Positions 1 to 7,968 of a DNA stretch of 29,090 nt are shown in pieces. The stretch is from JBGSYN01 sp041750975 (GTDB taxonomy: Bacteria; Pseudomonadota; Alphaproteobacteria; Geminicoccales; Geminicoccaceae). The translations under genes were made by a program, and so were the position numbers. Below the pieces are notes generated by a model. It was given only the letters and a program-made list of their open reading frames with translations. It had not been told where the DNA came from and did not search any database. The stretch is from positions 1-29,090 of the forward strand of contig JBGSYN010000266.1 in assembly GCA_041750975.1 (NCBI GenBank). Reading direction: 5' to 3'. Each line of letters opens with the position of its first letter. Positions within the stretch are counted from its first letter, which is position 1.

Positions 1-129
1 GGTCAGACCGAGGCGATCGTCGAGCTGCCGCCCGGGGAACATACCCTGCAACTGATCATGGGCGATGAAGCTCATATTCCCCACAACCCGCCGATTGTCT
101 CCGAGCAGATTACGGTGACGATCCGCTAG
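1..129 (+). CDS. DUF4399 domain protein, C-terminal end (partial)
   Basis: The first 42 codons read openly in frame 1 to a TAG at 127-129, so this is the tail of a gene that begins left of the window. The residues GQTEA, then LPPGEHTLQL, then IPHNPP and a final ITVTI strand match what I know of the end of DUF4399 proteins, small periplasmic or exported beta-sandwich domains of unknown function. No ligand or partner can be inferred from the fragment. It converges on the caspase gene, with a strong inverted repeat in between. The family call rests on a short stretch and is fairly but not fully secure. Confidence 0.7.
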   Translation, partial: GQTEAIVELPPGEHTLQLIMGDEAHIPHNPPIVSEQITVTIR

Positions 130-182
130 TGCACCGTTGACGCATTCGAAGCGAACAGCTTCGTTTGCGTCAACGGTGCACT
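128..182. terminator. Large near-perfect inverted repeat between convergent genes
   Basis: A 17-base arm (128-144) is exactly repeated in inverse at 166-182. After a two-base mismatch, a further 6-base stem (147-152 with 158-163) closes a 5-base loop at 153-157. It starts on the stop codon of the DUF4399 gene and lies before the end of the minus-strand caspase gene. It can fold on either strand and fits a bidirectional transcription stop, although no T-run of four or more follows it on either side. A REP-like repeat is the alternative. Confidence 0.6.
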
Positions 183-206
183 AAACCATTGAGTGCGCGC
201 AGCTTT

Positions 207-239
207 GGCGCATCCAGACGTGAACCCGCTGGGTGCGCC
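207..239. terminator. Second hairpin just past the caspase gene stop
   Basis: The arms 207-216 and 230-239 (ggcgcatcca / tgggtgcgcc) pair at nine of ten positions around a 13-base loop, seven bases after the end of the minus-strand caspase gene. The flanking agtgc and gcact extend the dyad imperfectly. There is no clear T-run, so its role as a terminator is a guess from position. Confidence 0.35.
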
Positions 240-245
240 GCTGCA

Positions 246-2852
246 CTAATCCATGTCGCGGGCGACACGAAAGCCGTTCGCGTAATAACGCGAGGCCGTG
301 TCATAGCCTTGGCGGCTGCTGGAGGTGACGTAGCTCTTGTCATTACGCCAGGAGCCGCCCCGCAGCACGGATTTGAGGCATAGCTGACCGCTGGAGCGGG
401 CACCACCATCCTTGGGTGCTCCCTCATGATTGGGCTCCCAGCAATCCTCGACCCATTCGGCAACACCGCCATTCATGCCGTAGAGGCCAAGAGGATTGGC
501 GGGCAGGGCATCGACCGCGGCGGGCACCTTACGGTCATAGTCGCCGCCGCAATCCTCGCAATTGGCGCGGCCCGAGCCAGCGTCATCCCCCCACCAATAG
601 CGGCTCTGGGAGCCGGCGCGCGCTGCGAATTCCCATTCGGCTTCAGTCGGCAGGCGATAATCGCGGCCGGTCTTGGCCCTTAGCCAATCGACGTATTTCC
701 GGGCGTCGAGCCAGCTGACATTGCGGATCGGATGGCCCGGTTGAAGACCGTCGAGACTGGGATTGTAGTCGCAACCTCCGTCATCGACGCAGGCCAGCCA
801 CTCCTCGACCGTGACCTCATACTGGCCGAGGGCGAACGGCTCGCCGATAGCCACCTGGATGGCGGGTTGCTCGGCGTGATCGCCACTATCGGAGCCCATG
901 ACGAAGCGGCCCCCGGCGATCGACACCAACGCCGGGCACTCCGCGCAATCGGCGAAAGCGTCGCCGGTTGCCGCAACCGGGCTCGTGCCCAGGGATGCGA
1001 CGCGTTGCGGCGGCGGTGGCGGGTCCGCGGGCGTTTCTTGCGGCTCTTCCGTTGCCGGTATCTCCAGCCCGTCGAGGAGGCTCGCAAAGACATAACCCTC
1101 GACCCCGTCACTGGTCCTGACCGGCCACCACCGGCCGTCATCCTCGGCCGGCCCCGTTGCCGTCACCGCTTCGCCCTGGCGCAGGAAGCCGACCCTGCGC
1201 GATTGGGTCGACGGCCCTTCCCGCAAGTTCGATGCGGTGTTGGCCTCGAACCGGCGCTCGAGCGAAGGCGCAGCCGGCGTGGCCCGCCGGGTGAGGCCGG
1301 CATCGTTCTGGTTCCGGCTCGCGACCTCCATCTCAGGTGTCGCACTCTCGGCCGACCTGGGCGCGCCGATTGCCCGTGTCGTCAAAGGTTCCGGCGTCGC
1401 CGCAGCGGTCAGGAATGGAAGGTTCTCCAGAGGAGCACTCACGGCAATTCCGAGCGTCGAGGTCGCCCGGCCACCACGTCCGTCCGTCACCTCCAGCACG
1501 AACGCACCGGCATCGCCCTCAAAGCCATAGTCAGGGTCGAATCGAAGCCTCGGAATGTCCTGGGCCTCGAGGGTATCGTCGGGTTGAACGATGATCTCAT
1601 CGAGCCGCACCGTGCCGGTGTCCGGAACGCTCAACACCTTGACGGTCAGGGGATCTCCATCGGGGTCGCTGGGAATGGGCAAACCGAGCAGGATTGGCGT
1701 GACCGTTATCTGCCGTGATGCCACGATCTCCGGCGGCTTGTTCGAAGCCTTGACGATAATCGGCACCGAGGCGGCGACGACGCCATCGCGATTGTCACGC
1801 ACGACGAAGCCAAAGGCGCCGGCCTCGCCTGAAAAGCCGGTTCCTTCCGGGAGATAATTGACCGCACCGAGTTGCGCCAAAGTCAGGGTGTCGCCGATCA
1901 GCAGCGAGCGGCCGCCAATCTGCAGATCGCCGCTCAATGGCAGACTGATAACCTCGGCACTCAAGGGATCCCCGTCCGGATCTGTTGGCATCGGGATCGC
2001 AAGCCGCAATTGCTGCACATTGTCGAGGACTTCAATCGCTTCGATCGCGGCGATCTCCGGATCGTTGTTGGGCGCAACCTTGTTGAAATAGAATGGTTCG
2101 GCACCGAGCGAGCCATAGGTGAAGGGCTCCTGCCGCCCATCGGTCGCGCGTAGGACCGTGTCGCGCACCTGGCGGAAGAAAAGGCCGAGTTCGAGGTTCT
2201 GTGTCGGCAAATGCTCGATCAAGGCTTCGGTATAGGGACTGTTGCTGCCACGTCCGTCTTCGGTCAGGGCACCGGGCCGGGTCGCGTAGGCGACCAGCGT
2301 GTCACTCGGGACATTGTCGAGGCGACCGAGACCGGAGCTGACCATGCCGGCCCTGATACCCAGGGATCGACGCAGATTGTCGGCAAGGGGATTGTCCCGA
2401 CAGGCGTCGAGGATCACCAATCCCAGTTGCTCGGCCTGGGCGACCTCGCCCAGTACGATGTCGAGCGGCAAGGCCTCATAGAGCAGGTCCCGTTCCCGCT
2501 GCAGTCGTGCGTCGACCGGCAGGAGATAGTTCTGGTCGCCAACCTGAATGCCATGGCCGGCGAAGAATACCAGGGCGACATCCGAATCCTGTGCTTTCAA
2601 ACCGAAATCGCGCAACGCCAGCTGCATATCGCGGTAACTCGCATCCTCGAGCAGTTCGACCTCGAAACCAAGGGACTCCAGGGTCGTGCTCATGCCTCGG
2701 GCATCGTTGACCGGGTTCAACAAATTATCCGCATTATTGTAGGTCTCATTGCCGACGATGAGCGCAATGCGTCGCTCCGTTTGAGCCAAGGCTGTTCCCG
2801 CCGTCATCGAGACGATCGAGCAGAATGCCAGACACCAGATCATTGCGCGCAT
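246..2852 (-). CDS. Exported caspase-like (C14) protein with cadherin-like, SH3b and FGE-fold domains
   Basis: About 868 residues. A signal peptide ending near AQTE is followed by a caspase/metacaspase-like domain (roughly residues 25-245). It carries the catalytic His in FFAGHG (about 100) and the catalytic Cys in ILDACRD (about 151). Two cadherin-like repeats follow, marked by repeated PxDPDGDPL (about 285-470), then a bacterial SH3 domain with NLREGPS (about 535-595), and finally a formylglycine-generating-enzyme fold (about 640 to the end) with VSWLDARKYVDWL, RLPTEAEWEFAARAG and LRGGSW. The FGE fold lacks the two active-site cysteines found after GGS in true FGE, so it is probably a binding or scaffold module. 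I chose ATG 2852 because GGGG lies before it; ATG 2873 and 2843 are alternatives. The protein probably acts in the periplasm or at the cell surface. Its substrate is unknown. Confidence 0.88.
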   Translation of the reverse strand: MRAMIWCLAFCSIVSMTAGTALAQTERRIALIVGNETYNNADNLLNPVNDARGMSTTLESLGFEVELLEDASYRDMQLALRDFGLKAQDSDVALVFFAGHGIQVGDQNYLLPVDARLQRERDLLYEALPLDIVLGEVAQAEQLGLVILDACRDNPLADNLRRSLGIRAGMVSSGLGRLDNVPSDTLVAYATRPGALTEDGRGSNSPYTEALIEHLPTQNLELGLFFRQVRDTVLRATDGRQEPFTYGSLGAEPFYFNKVAPNNDPEIAAIEAIEVLDNVQQLRLAIPMPTDPDGDPLSAEVISLPLSGDLQIGGRSLLIGDTLTLAQLGAVNYLPEGTGFSGEAGAFGFVVRDNRDGVVAASVPIIVKASNKPPEIVASRQITVTPILLGLPIPSDPDGDPLTVKVLSVPDTGTVRLDEIIVQPDDTLEAQDIPRLRFDPDYGFEGDAGAFVLEVTDGRGGRATSTLGIAVSAPLENLPFLTAAATPEPLTTRAIGAPRSAESATPEMEVASRNQNDAGLTRRATPAAPSLERRFEANTASNLREGPSTQSRRVGFLRQGEAVTATGPAEDDGRWWPVRTSDGVEGYVFASLLDGLEIPATEEPQETPADPPPPPQRVASLGTSPVAATGDAFADCAECPALVSIAGGRFVMGSDSGDHAEQPAIQVAIGEPFALGQYEVTVEEWLACVDDGGCDYNPSLDGLQPGHPIRNVSWLDARKYVDWLRAKTGRDYRLPTEAEWEFAARAGSQSRYWWGDDAGSGRANCEDCGGDYDRKVPAAVDALPANPLGLYGMNGGVAEWVEDCWEPNHEGAPKDGGARSSGQLCLKSVLRGGSWRNDKSYVTSSSRQGYDTASRYYANGFRVARDMD

Positions 2853-2953
2853 CGTTGACCCCAATATTCCCATCCGGGCCCGGCTTCACTGCGAAAGGCA
2901 ATCAGCGGGGCTCCCCAAAGCAATATGACGGCGATCGGAACGAACCACCTCAC
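2840..2953 (-). CDS. Possible 37-residue membrane peptide upstream of the caspase gene
   Basis: A GTG at 2953 opens a 37-codon frame with one hydrophobic segment (WFVPIAVILLWGAPLIAF) and a short polar tail. Its TGA overlaps an in-frame ATG of the caspase gene as ATGA at 2843-2840, the arrangement typical of translationally coupled genes. An AAGGA lies upstream, but about 12 bases away, which is long. It is too short for codon statistics and I know no homologue. It could instead be untranslated leader sequence. The overlap and the membrane-like composition are the only support. Confidence 0.4.
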   Translation of the reverse strand: MRWFVPIAVILLWGAPLIAFRSEAGPGWEYWGQRCAQ

Positions 2954-3029
2954 AATGCTACTTTTTCCTTTTTCTTTCTAACAAGAATGCGTTGCAGTGA
3001 CAAATATCGCTGAATGGCCGTTCATGTCG

Positions 3030-3056
3030 AAAAAAGTCCAGTACCCCCGAAGACTT
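3030..3056 (-). terminator. Weak terminator candidate after mntR
   Basis: Read on the minus strand, the 5-bp stem AAGTC/GACTT (3056-3052 with 3038-3034) is followed by a run of six T (3035-3030), which overlaps the last two stem bases. It lies about 35 bases past the mntR stop. The stem is short and the loop is 13 bases, so this is only a candidate end for the sit-mntR transcript. Confidence 0.35.
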
Positions 3057-3089
3057 CGATGAGGTGAACGCATCGCCAATCATTGAGCT

Positions 3090-3542
3090 TCAGTGGCGTC
3101 CGGGGTCCATTCCATTTTCGCTCAAGTAATCGGCAAAGGCTTGTAATGTCGCCTTGCTGACATGATGCTCGATCCCTTCGGCATCGATCCTCGCAATGCT
3201 GTCCTCGACCCCCAATGCCTTGAGGAACGCGAGAACGACACGGTGACGTCGGCGGCAGGATTCGGCGAGTTCGCGGCCCTTGGCTGTCAGGAAGATGGCG
3301 CGATAGGGCGCGGATTGGACAAACCCCTCGCGCAGCAGCCGCGTGATGGTGCCGTTGACCGTGGCTTGGGAAACTCCAAGCCGTGCCGCAAGGTCGACGG
3401 CACGGGCCTCGCCGGTTGCATCCAGCAGATCGGCGATGAGCTCGACATAATCCTCCATCACCTCCGTACGGTGATCGCTGCGCGTGCGGTCGAAGCTCGC
3501 CGCCTGTTGGTCGACGCTGGCGAGGCGGGAAGGCGCATCCAT
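3090..3542 (-). CDS. mntR: Manganese-responsive transcriptional repressor MntR (DtxR family)
   Basis: About 150 residues, the usual MntR length without the C-terminal SH3-like domain of DtxR. The N-terminal winged helix includes ARLGVSQATVNGTITRL as the recognition region. The metal ligands known from Bacillus MntR are all in place: Asp and Glu in MEDYVELI (near 31 and 34), His in RRHR (near 100), and Glu, Glu and His in AEGIEHH (near 122, 125, 126). The protein should bind Mn(II) and then repress manganese uptake. It is the last gene of the sit operon, 42 bases after sitD, which implies feedback control of its own operon. ATG 3542 has GGGGG nine bases upstream; a TTG six bases further up is less likely. 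Confidence 0.92.
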   Translation of the reverse strand: MDAPSRLASVDQQAASFDRTRSDHRTEVMEDYVELIADLLDATGEARAVDLAARLGVSQATVNGTITRLLREGFVQSAPYRAIFLTAKGRELAESCRRRHRVVLAFLKALGVEDSIARIDAEGIEHHVSKATLQAFADYLSENGMDPGRH

Positions 3543-3584
3543 GATCAAATTCCCCCATTTCCTAATGGCACCAGACTGAAGCAG

Positions 3585-4436
3585 CTACGGTCCGACGGTA
3601 ACAGCCTTCCGCGAGGTTTTTCGGGTTACATAAAGACGGCGCAAGAAGGCCACGACGAACCCGGCGCTCAGGATGAGCACGATTGTTGGCGCCGGAGCGC
3701 TATCGAGAAAGAAGCTCAGATAGGTGCCCGAAAGCATCGCCGCGAGGCAGACGGCAACCGATACTAAAAGCATGCGACCGAAGCTCCGCACAACCAGGAA
3801 GGCGATGGCGCCGGGTGTAATCAGCAGTGCCACGGCCAGAATCAGTCCAACCGAGGTCAGCGTCGCGACGATGGTCAGCGACAGGGCGGCCAGCAGCCCG
3901 TAATGCAGCAGACCCGTATTGAGCCCGGAAGCCTGGGCCTGAGCCGGATCGAAGGCATGCAGCAGCAAATCCTTCCATTTCAACAGCAATGCCGCCGAGA
4001 CGCCAAGTGCGATCGATCCTGAGGTCAGTAAGTCCTGTCCGCCGATCCCGAGCATGTTGCCGAACAGAACGTGGTCGAGATGTTCGTTGGTGGTGATGGA
4101 AGTGTACATGATGATCCCGATCCCGAACATTCCAGAAAAGACCACGCCCATCACCGTGTCCTGCTTGACCCGGCTATTGTGCGAAAGATACCCGGTCAGC
4201 AAAGCGCAGGTCATGCCCGCGCCGAAAGCGCCGATGATGAGGGGAATGTTCAAGATCCAGGCCAGAACGACGCCGGGCAGTACGGCATGGCTGACCGCGT
4301 CGCCCATCAGCGCCCAGCCCTTGAGCACCAGAAAACACGATAAGAGCGCCGTCGGCGGGGCGACGATCATCGCAATCCAGAAGGCGTTCTGCATGAATGG
4401 GAATTGAAACGGCAGGATCAGCGCGTCGAAGGTCAT
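3585..4436 (-). CDS. sitD: Mn/Fe ABC transporter, inner-membrane permease SitD
   Basis: This 283-residue, highly hydrophobic protein of the ABC-3 permease family (MntB/ZnuB/SitC type) has about eight membrane segments. The N-terminal block LKGWALMGDAVSHAVLPGV is the family signature. The C-terminal half has LLITPGAIAFLVV. It is the second of two homologous permeases, the arrangement of SitABCD and YfeABCD, where the pair forms a heterodimeric channel for Mn(II) and Fe(II). Its ATG overlaps the stop of sitC by four bases, so the two are translated together. Paralogy to the neighbouring sitC is evident in the shared LKGW(A/S)L(M/I)GDA motif. Confidence 0.9.
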   Translation of the reverse strand: MTFDALILPFQFPFMQNAFWIAMIVAPPTALLSCFLVLKGWALMGDAVSHAVLPGVVLAWILNIPLIIGAFGAGMTCALLTGYLSHNSRVKQDTVMGVVFSGMFGIGIIMYTSITTNEHLDHVLFGNMLGIGGQDLLTSGSIALGVSAALLLKWKDLLLHAFDPAQAQASGLNTGLLHYGLLAALSLTIVATLTSVGLILAVALLITPGAIAFLVVRSFGRMLLVSVAVCLAAMLSGTYLSFFLDSAPAPTIVLILSAGFVVAFLRRLYVTRKTSRKAVTVGP

Positions 4437-5332
4437 GGTAGCGCCTCCTGGTGGCGTAGGGAGCCGTCCGGTCCCCCAGGCCGCCGCAATGCCTCGGCTG
4501 CCTTGCGGCGGGCCGCCAGAAGGCCGTGCTTGGGTGCGAAGACGAACGCCACGAGAAAGATCAGCGTCTGCAGCGTCACGATCACGCCGCCCGTCGCCCC
4601 GTCCAGAAAATAGCTCGCATAGGCGCCGAGGAAGCTCGTGCCCGTGCCGATGGCGACCGCCAGCGCAATGAGCCGTGGAAACCGGTCGCAGAGCAAATAG
4701 GCCGTCGCCCCCGGCGTCACCACCATGGCGATGACGAGGAACGCACCCACGGTCTGCATCGCCGCCACGATCGCAGCCGAGAGCAGCACGAAGAACACCG
4801 CTTTGAGCAGATCGGGACGCAGGCCGATGGATCTGGCATGGTTCTCATCGAAGAACGTCACCATCAGATCCTTCCACTTGGCCAGGAGAACCGCCAGCGA
4901 AACGAATCCGATCAGCGCCAGTTGCAGCGTATCTTCGGGTGTGATGGCCAGGATGTTGCCCATGATGATCGTCTGGATGCTGACCGCCATCGGGTTGATC
5001 GACACCAGAAACAGGCCAAGCCCGAAGAACGAGGTGAAGATGATGCCGATGATCACGTCGACCTTGAGCCCTGAGCGGCCGCTCAGAAACAGCATGGCGC
5101 CGGCCGCCAGTCCACCGGCGATGAAGGCGCCGAGCGCGAAGGGCAGACCGAGCATATAGGCGCCCGCGACGCCGGGCACGACCGAATGACTGAGGGCGTC
5201 GCCGATCAGCGACCAGCCCTTGAGCATGAGATAGGCCGAGAGAAAAGCGCAGACGCCGCCGACCAGGGCGGAGACCCACATGGCGTTGGTCATGTAGCTG
5301 TAGCCGAAGGGTTGCAGGAGCAGGTCGATCAT
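4433..5332 (-). CDS. sitC: Mn/Fe ABC transporter, inner-membrane permease SitC
   Basis: This 299-residue ABC-3 family permease has about eight membrane segments and the signature LKGWSLIGDALSHSVVPGV near the N-terminus. MVVTPGATAYLL matches the equivalent motif in sitD. The last 35 residues are basic and probably cytosolic (APKHGLLAARRKAAEALRR). It overlaps the ATPase gene upstream and sitD downstream by four bases each, so stoichiometric translation is likely. With SitD it should form the membrane channel for Mn(II)/Fe(II), driven by SitB and fed by SitA. Confidence 0.9.
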   Translation of the reverse strand: MIDLLLQPFGYSYMTNAMWVSALVGGVCAFLSAYLMLKGWSLIGDALSHSVVPGVAGAYMLGLPFALGAFIAGGLAAGAMLFLSGRSGLKVDVIIGIIFTSFFGLGLFLVSINPMAVSIQTIIMGNILAITPEDTLQLALIGFVSLAVLLAKWKDLMVTFFDENHARSIGLRPDLLKAVFFVLLSAAIVAAMQTVGAFLVIAMVVTPGATAYLLCDRFPRLIALAVAIGTGTSFLGAYASYFLDGATGGVIVTLQTLIFLVAFVFAPKHGLLAARRKAAEALRRPGGPDGSLRHQEALP

Positions 5333-6291
5333 CTGCGATCGCCGTCGGCTTCGGTTCGGCGCGCCTGGCCGCCATAATGGACGAAAGGCCGTTCGTCGTC
5401 GGTAATGATGCTGACCTCGCGCGGATCGTCATCATCATGCAGCGCCTCGCCGCCAAGCGTGAAATGCCGCAAAACGCCACCGAAGGCGCGCTCGAGGTTT
5501 TTCCGTGTAAAGGTCGTTTCGGTCGGCCCGAAGGCCAGCACGGTTCCTTTGACGAGGACCGCACGGTCGCAAAATTCCGGCACCGAGCCCAGATTATGCG
5601 TTGCCACAAGCATCACACGCCCTTCTTGCTTGAGTTCGCGCAAGAGTGCGACGATCTGGTCCTCGGTGTTGACGTCAACGCCCGTGAAGGGCTCGTCGAG
5701 CAGGATGACGCGGCCGTCCTGCGCCAAGGCGCGCGCCAGGAACACGCGCTTGCGTTGGCCCCCCGATAGCTCTCCGATCTGACGGTGTCGATAATCGGCC
5801 ATGCCGACCCGGGCGAGTGCCTGATCGACGGCGTCCCGATCGACCCGGGCGGGGCGGCGGAGAAAGCCCATATGCCCGTAGCGGCCCATCATCACCACAT
5901 CCTCGACCAGCACGGGAAAGGCCCAATCGACCTCTTCGGATTGCGGAACGTAGGCCACGAGATTCTGGCGCAAGGCTTCGCGGACGGTACGGCCCAGAAG
6001 CCGGATCTCGCCCCTGGCGACCGGCACGAATCCCATGATCGCTTTGAAGAGCGTGGATTTGCCGGCACCGTTGACGCCGACCAGTGCCGTGATCGTGCCC
6101 TCGGGGATCGCAAAGCTCGCGTCATGCAGTGCCGTATGGCCATTGCGGTAGGTTACCGTCACATCGCGGGCAAAAATCCCGCCCGTACTATCGGCGATAT
6201 CGGCAGGACTGACTTCACTTACGCTGGGCTGATCCAAACGATTACTTTCTGAAGATGTGCAGACCGGCTTCCCGTCGTGATCTGCGTCCAA
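5329..6291 (-). CDS. sitB: Mn/Fe ABC transporter, ATP-binding protein SitB
   Basis: About 320 residues as drawn. It has Walker A GVNGAGKST (about 72-80), signature LSGGQRKR, Walker B VILLDEPFTGVD and the switch His in VATHNL, so it is a complete, active-looking ABC ATPase of the metal family. The C-terminal tail is unusually acidic with several His (ALHDDDDPRE, then FVHYGG). That may be a metal-sensing or regulatory tail, but this is inference. No ATG start exists: the options are TTG 6291, seven bases after sitA, or TTG 6237. The first 40 residues look poorly conserved, so the later start is possible. Confidence 0.92.
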   Translation of the reverse strand: MDADHDGKPVCTSSESNRLDQPSVSEVSPADIADSTGGIFARDVTVTYRNGHTALHDASFAIPEGTITALVGVNGAGKSTLFKAIMGFVPVARGEIRLLGRTVREALRQNLVAYVPQSEEVDWAFPVLVEDVVMMGRYGHMGFLRRPARVDRDAVDQALARVGMADYRHRQIGELSGGQRKRVFLARALAQDGRVILLDEPFTGVDVNTEDQIVALLRELKQEGRVMLVATHNLGSVPEFCDRAVLVKGTVLAFGPTETTFTRKNLERAFGGVLRHFTLGGEALHDDDDPREVSIITDDERPFVHYGGQARRTEADGDRR

Positions 6292-6297
6292 AGCCCG

Positions 6298-7236
6298 TCA
6301 ATTCGTGCCTGCGGCCAGGCCGTCGGCGACGGTTTTGGATGTCACGCGCAAGAGGTCGAGATATGTGGGAACCGGCCCATCGGGCTCGCTCAGAGAGTCG
6401 ACATAGAGCACGCCGCCATAGGCGGCACCGGTTTCGCGGGCAACCTGTTCGGCGGGGGCCGTATTGACTGTGCTTTCGCAAAAAACGGCCGGGACGTTGT
6501 GCTGTCTCACGCCGTCGATGACGCTCCGCACTTGCTGCGGCGTGCCGGTCTGATCGGCGTTGATGGGCCAGAGATAAAGCTCCTTCATGCCGAAATCACG
6601 GGCGAGATAGCTGAACGCACCCTCACAGGTGACGAGCCACCGCCGCTCCGGCGGGATCTGCGCGACCTGTGCGCGCAAGGGCTCGATGGTATCGCCAATC
6701 TGCTGCTTATAGGACTCGGCGTTGGCCTCGTAGATCTCAGCGTTCTCGGGATCATGCTCGACCAGGGCGTCGCGAATATTGTCGATATAGACCAGGGCGT
6801 TGGCCAGACCCATCCAGGCGTGGGGATTGGCCGTGCCCTCGTAAGACCCGGAGGCGATCGAGATCGGGTCGATGCCGTCGGTCAAGGTGGCCGAGGGCAT
6901 GTCGCCGAGATTGGCAACGAACTGCTCGAACCAAAGTTCGAGGTTGAGGCCGTTCCAAAGGATCAGATCGGCATCGCTGGCACGCACGATATCCTGCGGC
7001 GTCGGTTCGTAGCCGTGGATTTCAGCACCGGGCTTGGTGATCGACACCACCTCGGCTGCATCCCCCGCCACGTTCTGCGCCATGTCGGCAAGAACGGTAA
7101 ACGTCGTCACAACCTTGAGCGGATCGCCGGCATCACGAGCCTGCACACTGACACCAACAACCGACATCAGTGCGACCGCTGCGAACAGTCGTATGAAAGA
7201 TCGTGACAGCCTGTACCCCTTTTTGACATTATCCAT
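6298..7236 (-). CDS. sitA: Periplasmic Mn/Fe-binding protein SitA (cluster A-I solute-binding protein)
   Basis: 312 residues with a signal peptide (hydrophobic core 15-32, likely cleaved near QARDA). The four metal ligands of the family stand at His74 (EIHGYEPT), His139 (NPHAW), Glu205 (CEGAF) and Asp280 (YVDSLS). A Glu at the third site is the pattern of Mn/Fe binders such as PsaA and SitA; zinc binders have His there. No His-rich loop is present, which agrees. It captures Mn(II) or Fe(II) in the periplasm and delivers it to SitCD. The reading frame extends upstream to 7569, but ATG 7236 gives a proper signal peptide and puts the operator dyad in front of the gene. Confidence 0.93.
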   Translation of the reverse strand: MDNVKKGYRLSRSFIRLFAAVALMSVVGVSVQARDAGDPLKVVTTFTVLADMAQNVAGDAAEVVSITKPGAEIHGYEPTPQDIVRASDADLILWNGLNLELWFEQFVANLGDMPSATLTDGIDPISIASGSYEGTANPHAWMGLANALVYIDNIRDALVEHDPENAEIYEANAESYKQQIGDTIEPLRAQVAQIPPERRWLVTCEGAFSYLARDFGMKELYLWPINADQTGTPQQVRSVIDGVRQHNVPAVFCESTVNTAPAEQVARETGAAYGGVLYVDSLSEPDGPVPTYLDLLRVTSKTVADGLAAGTN

Positions 7237-7252
7237 CGATAATCCCGTCTCG

Positions 7253-7301
7253 CCAACTAAGGAACGCAGCAAAAACTTAGTTGGACCTAATTTGTTGTCA
7301 A
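7253..7301. promoter_or_regulatory. Candidate MntR operator in the sitA / DUF1007 divergent gap
   Basis: The gap holds a perfect 9-bp inverted repeat CCAACTAAG (7253-7261) / CTTAGTTGG (7276-7284). Overlapping its right arm is a dyad of TTAG-N6-CTAA form at 7277-7290, the general shape of DtxR-family boxes. On the minus strand a perfect -35 TTGACA lies at 7301-7296, so the dyad would sit in the sitA promoter spacer, where a repressor blocks polymerase. The -10 is poor (TAAGTT-like). Assignment to MntR is inferred from the mntR gene in the operon. Confidence 0.5.
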
Positions 7302-7329
7302 TGCCTTGGACGTGAAAGGATCGGATCCG

Positions 7330-7968
7330 GTGATTGTTCGAATGCTCGCGACGCTCATCGTGGCGGCAGGGGCACTCCAGCCTCCAGATGCTGTGGCGCA
7401 CCCCCATTCCTGGATCGATCTTCGGACCGCGGTTATCTTCGATGAGCAGGGCCGGATCACCGCGTTCGAGCTCGATTGGCGGTTCGACGAGTTCTACTCG
7501 GCCTTCATCGTCGAAGAATATCTCGGAGAAGGGCAGCCGCCCGACGAATTTCTTCGAGAGATCGCGCAAACCAACATCGTCAATCTCCGCGATTATGATT
7601 ATTTCACCGTGGTTCGTGCCGATGGCGAGACGGTTGAGCTAGGCGATGTGCGCGAGTATCAAACGGGGTATCAAGGCGATCGCCTGTGGCTTCGTATAAA
7701 AGTTCCACTAGTCGAGCCTTTGGATCCGACGTCATCGAGCATCACAGCATCAGTCTATGACCCGACATACTATATCGAAGTCCTGTATGTTGAAGATGAT
7801 CCTGTTGAATTGGGCCCCGGCGCACCGGACGATTGCAGCAAGACTATCATCCCGCCAACGCCCGACGCCGAAGACATAAGCCTCGCATTCTCGCTTGATT
7901 TCACCCAAAGGGATACGGACGGCCTTGGCGTCAATTTCGCGGAGACCCTCTCGATTGGATGTGGCTAG
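7330..7968 (+). CDS. DUF1007 family exported protein, partner of the NicO transporter
   Basis: About 212 residues. A short signal peptide ends at AVA, and the mature protein would begin HPHSWIDL, the typical DUF1007 start and a possible N-terminal metal site. The family (COG3683) is regularly encoded next to NicO/RcnA Ni/Co transporters, as here, and is thought to be a periplasmic accessory protein; its biochemistry is unknown. GTG 7330 is chosen because AAAGGA lies nine bases upstream; TTG 7306 and GTG 7312 are also in frame. Its end overlaps the transporter gene. It is divergent from sitA and shares its control region, so it may respond to the same metal signal. Confidence 0.85.
   Translation: MIVRMLATLIVAAGALQPPDAVAHPHSWIDLRTAVIFDEQGRITAFELDWRFDEFYSAFIVEEYLGEGQPPDEFLREIAQTNIVNLRDYDYFTVVRADGETVELGDVREYQTGYQGDRLWLRIKVPLVEPLDPTSSSITASVYDPTYYIEVLYVEDDPVELGPGAPDDCSKTIIPPTPDAEDISLAFSLDFTQRDTDGLGVNFAETLSIGCG

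Noticed and set aside
732..1718. Long plus-strand frame opposite the caspase gene
   Set aside because: It is the complement of a well-supported coding frame, has a low-complexity Arg/Gly-rich product and shows no domain.
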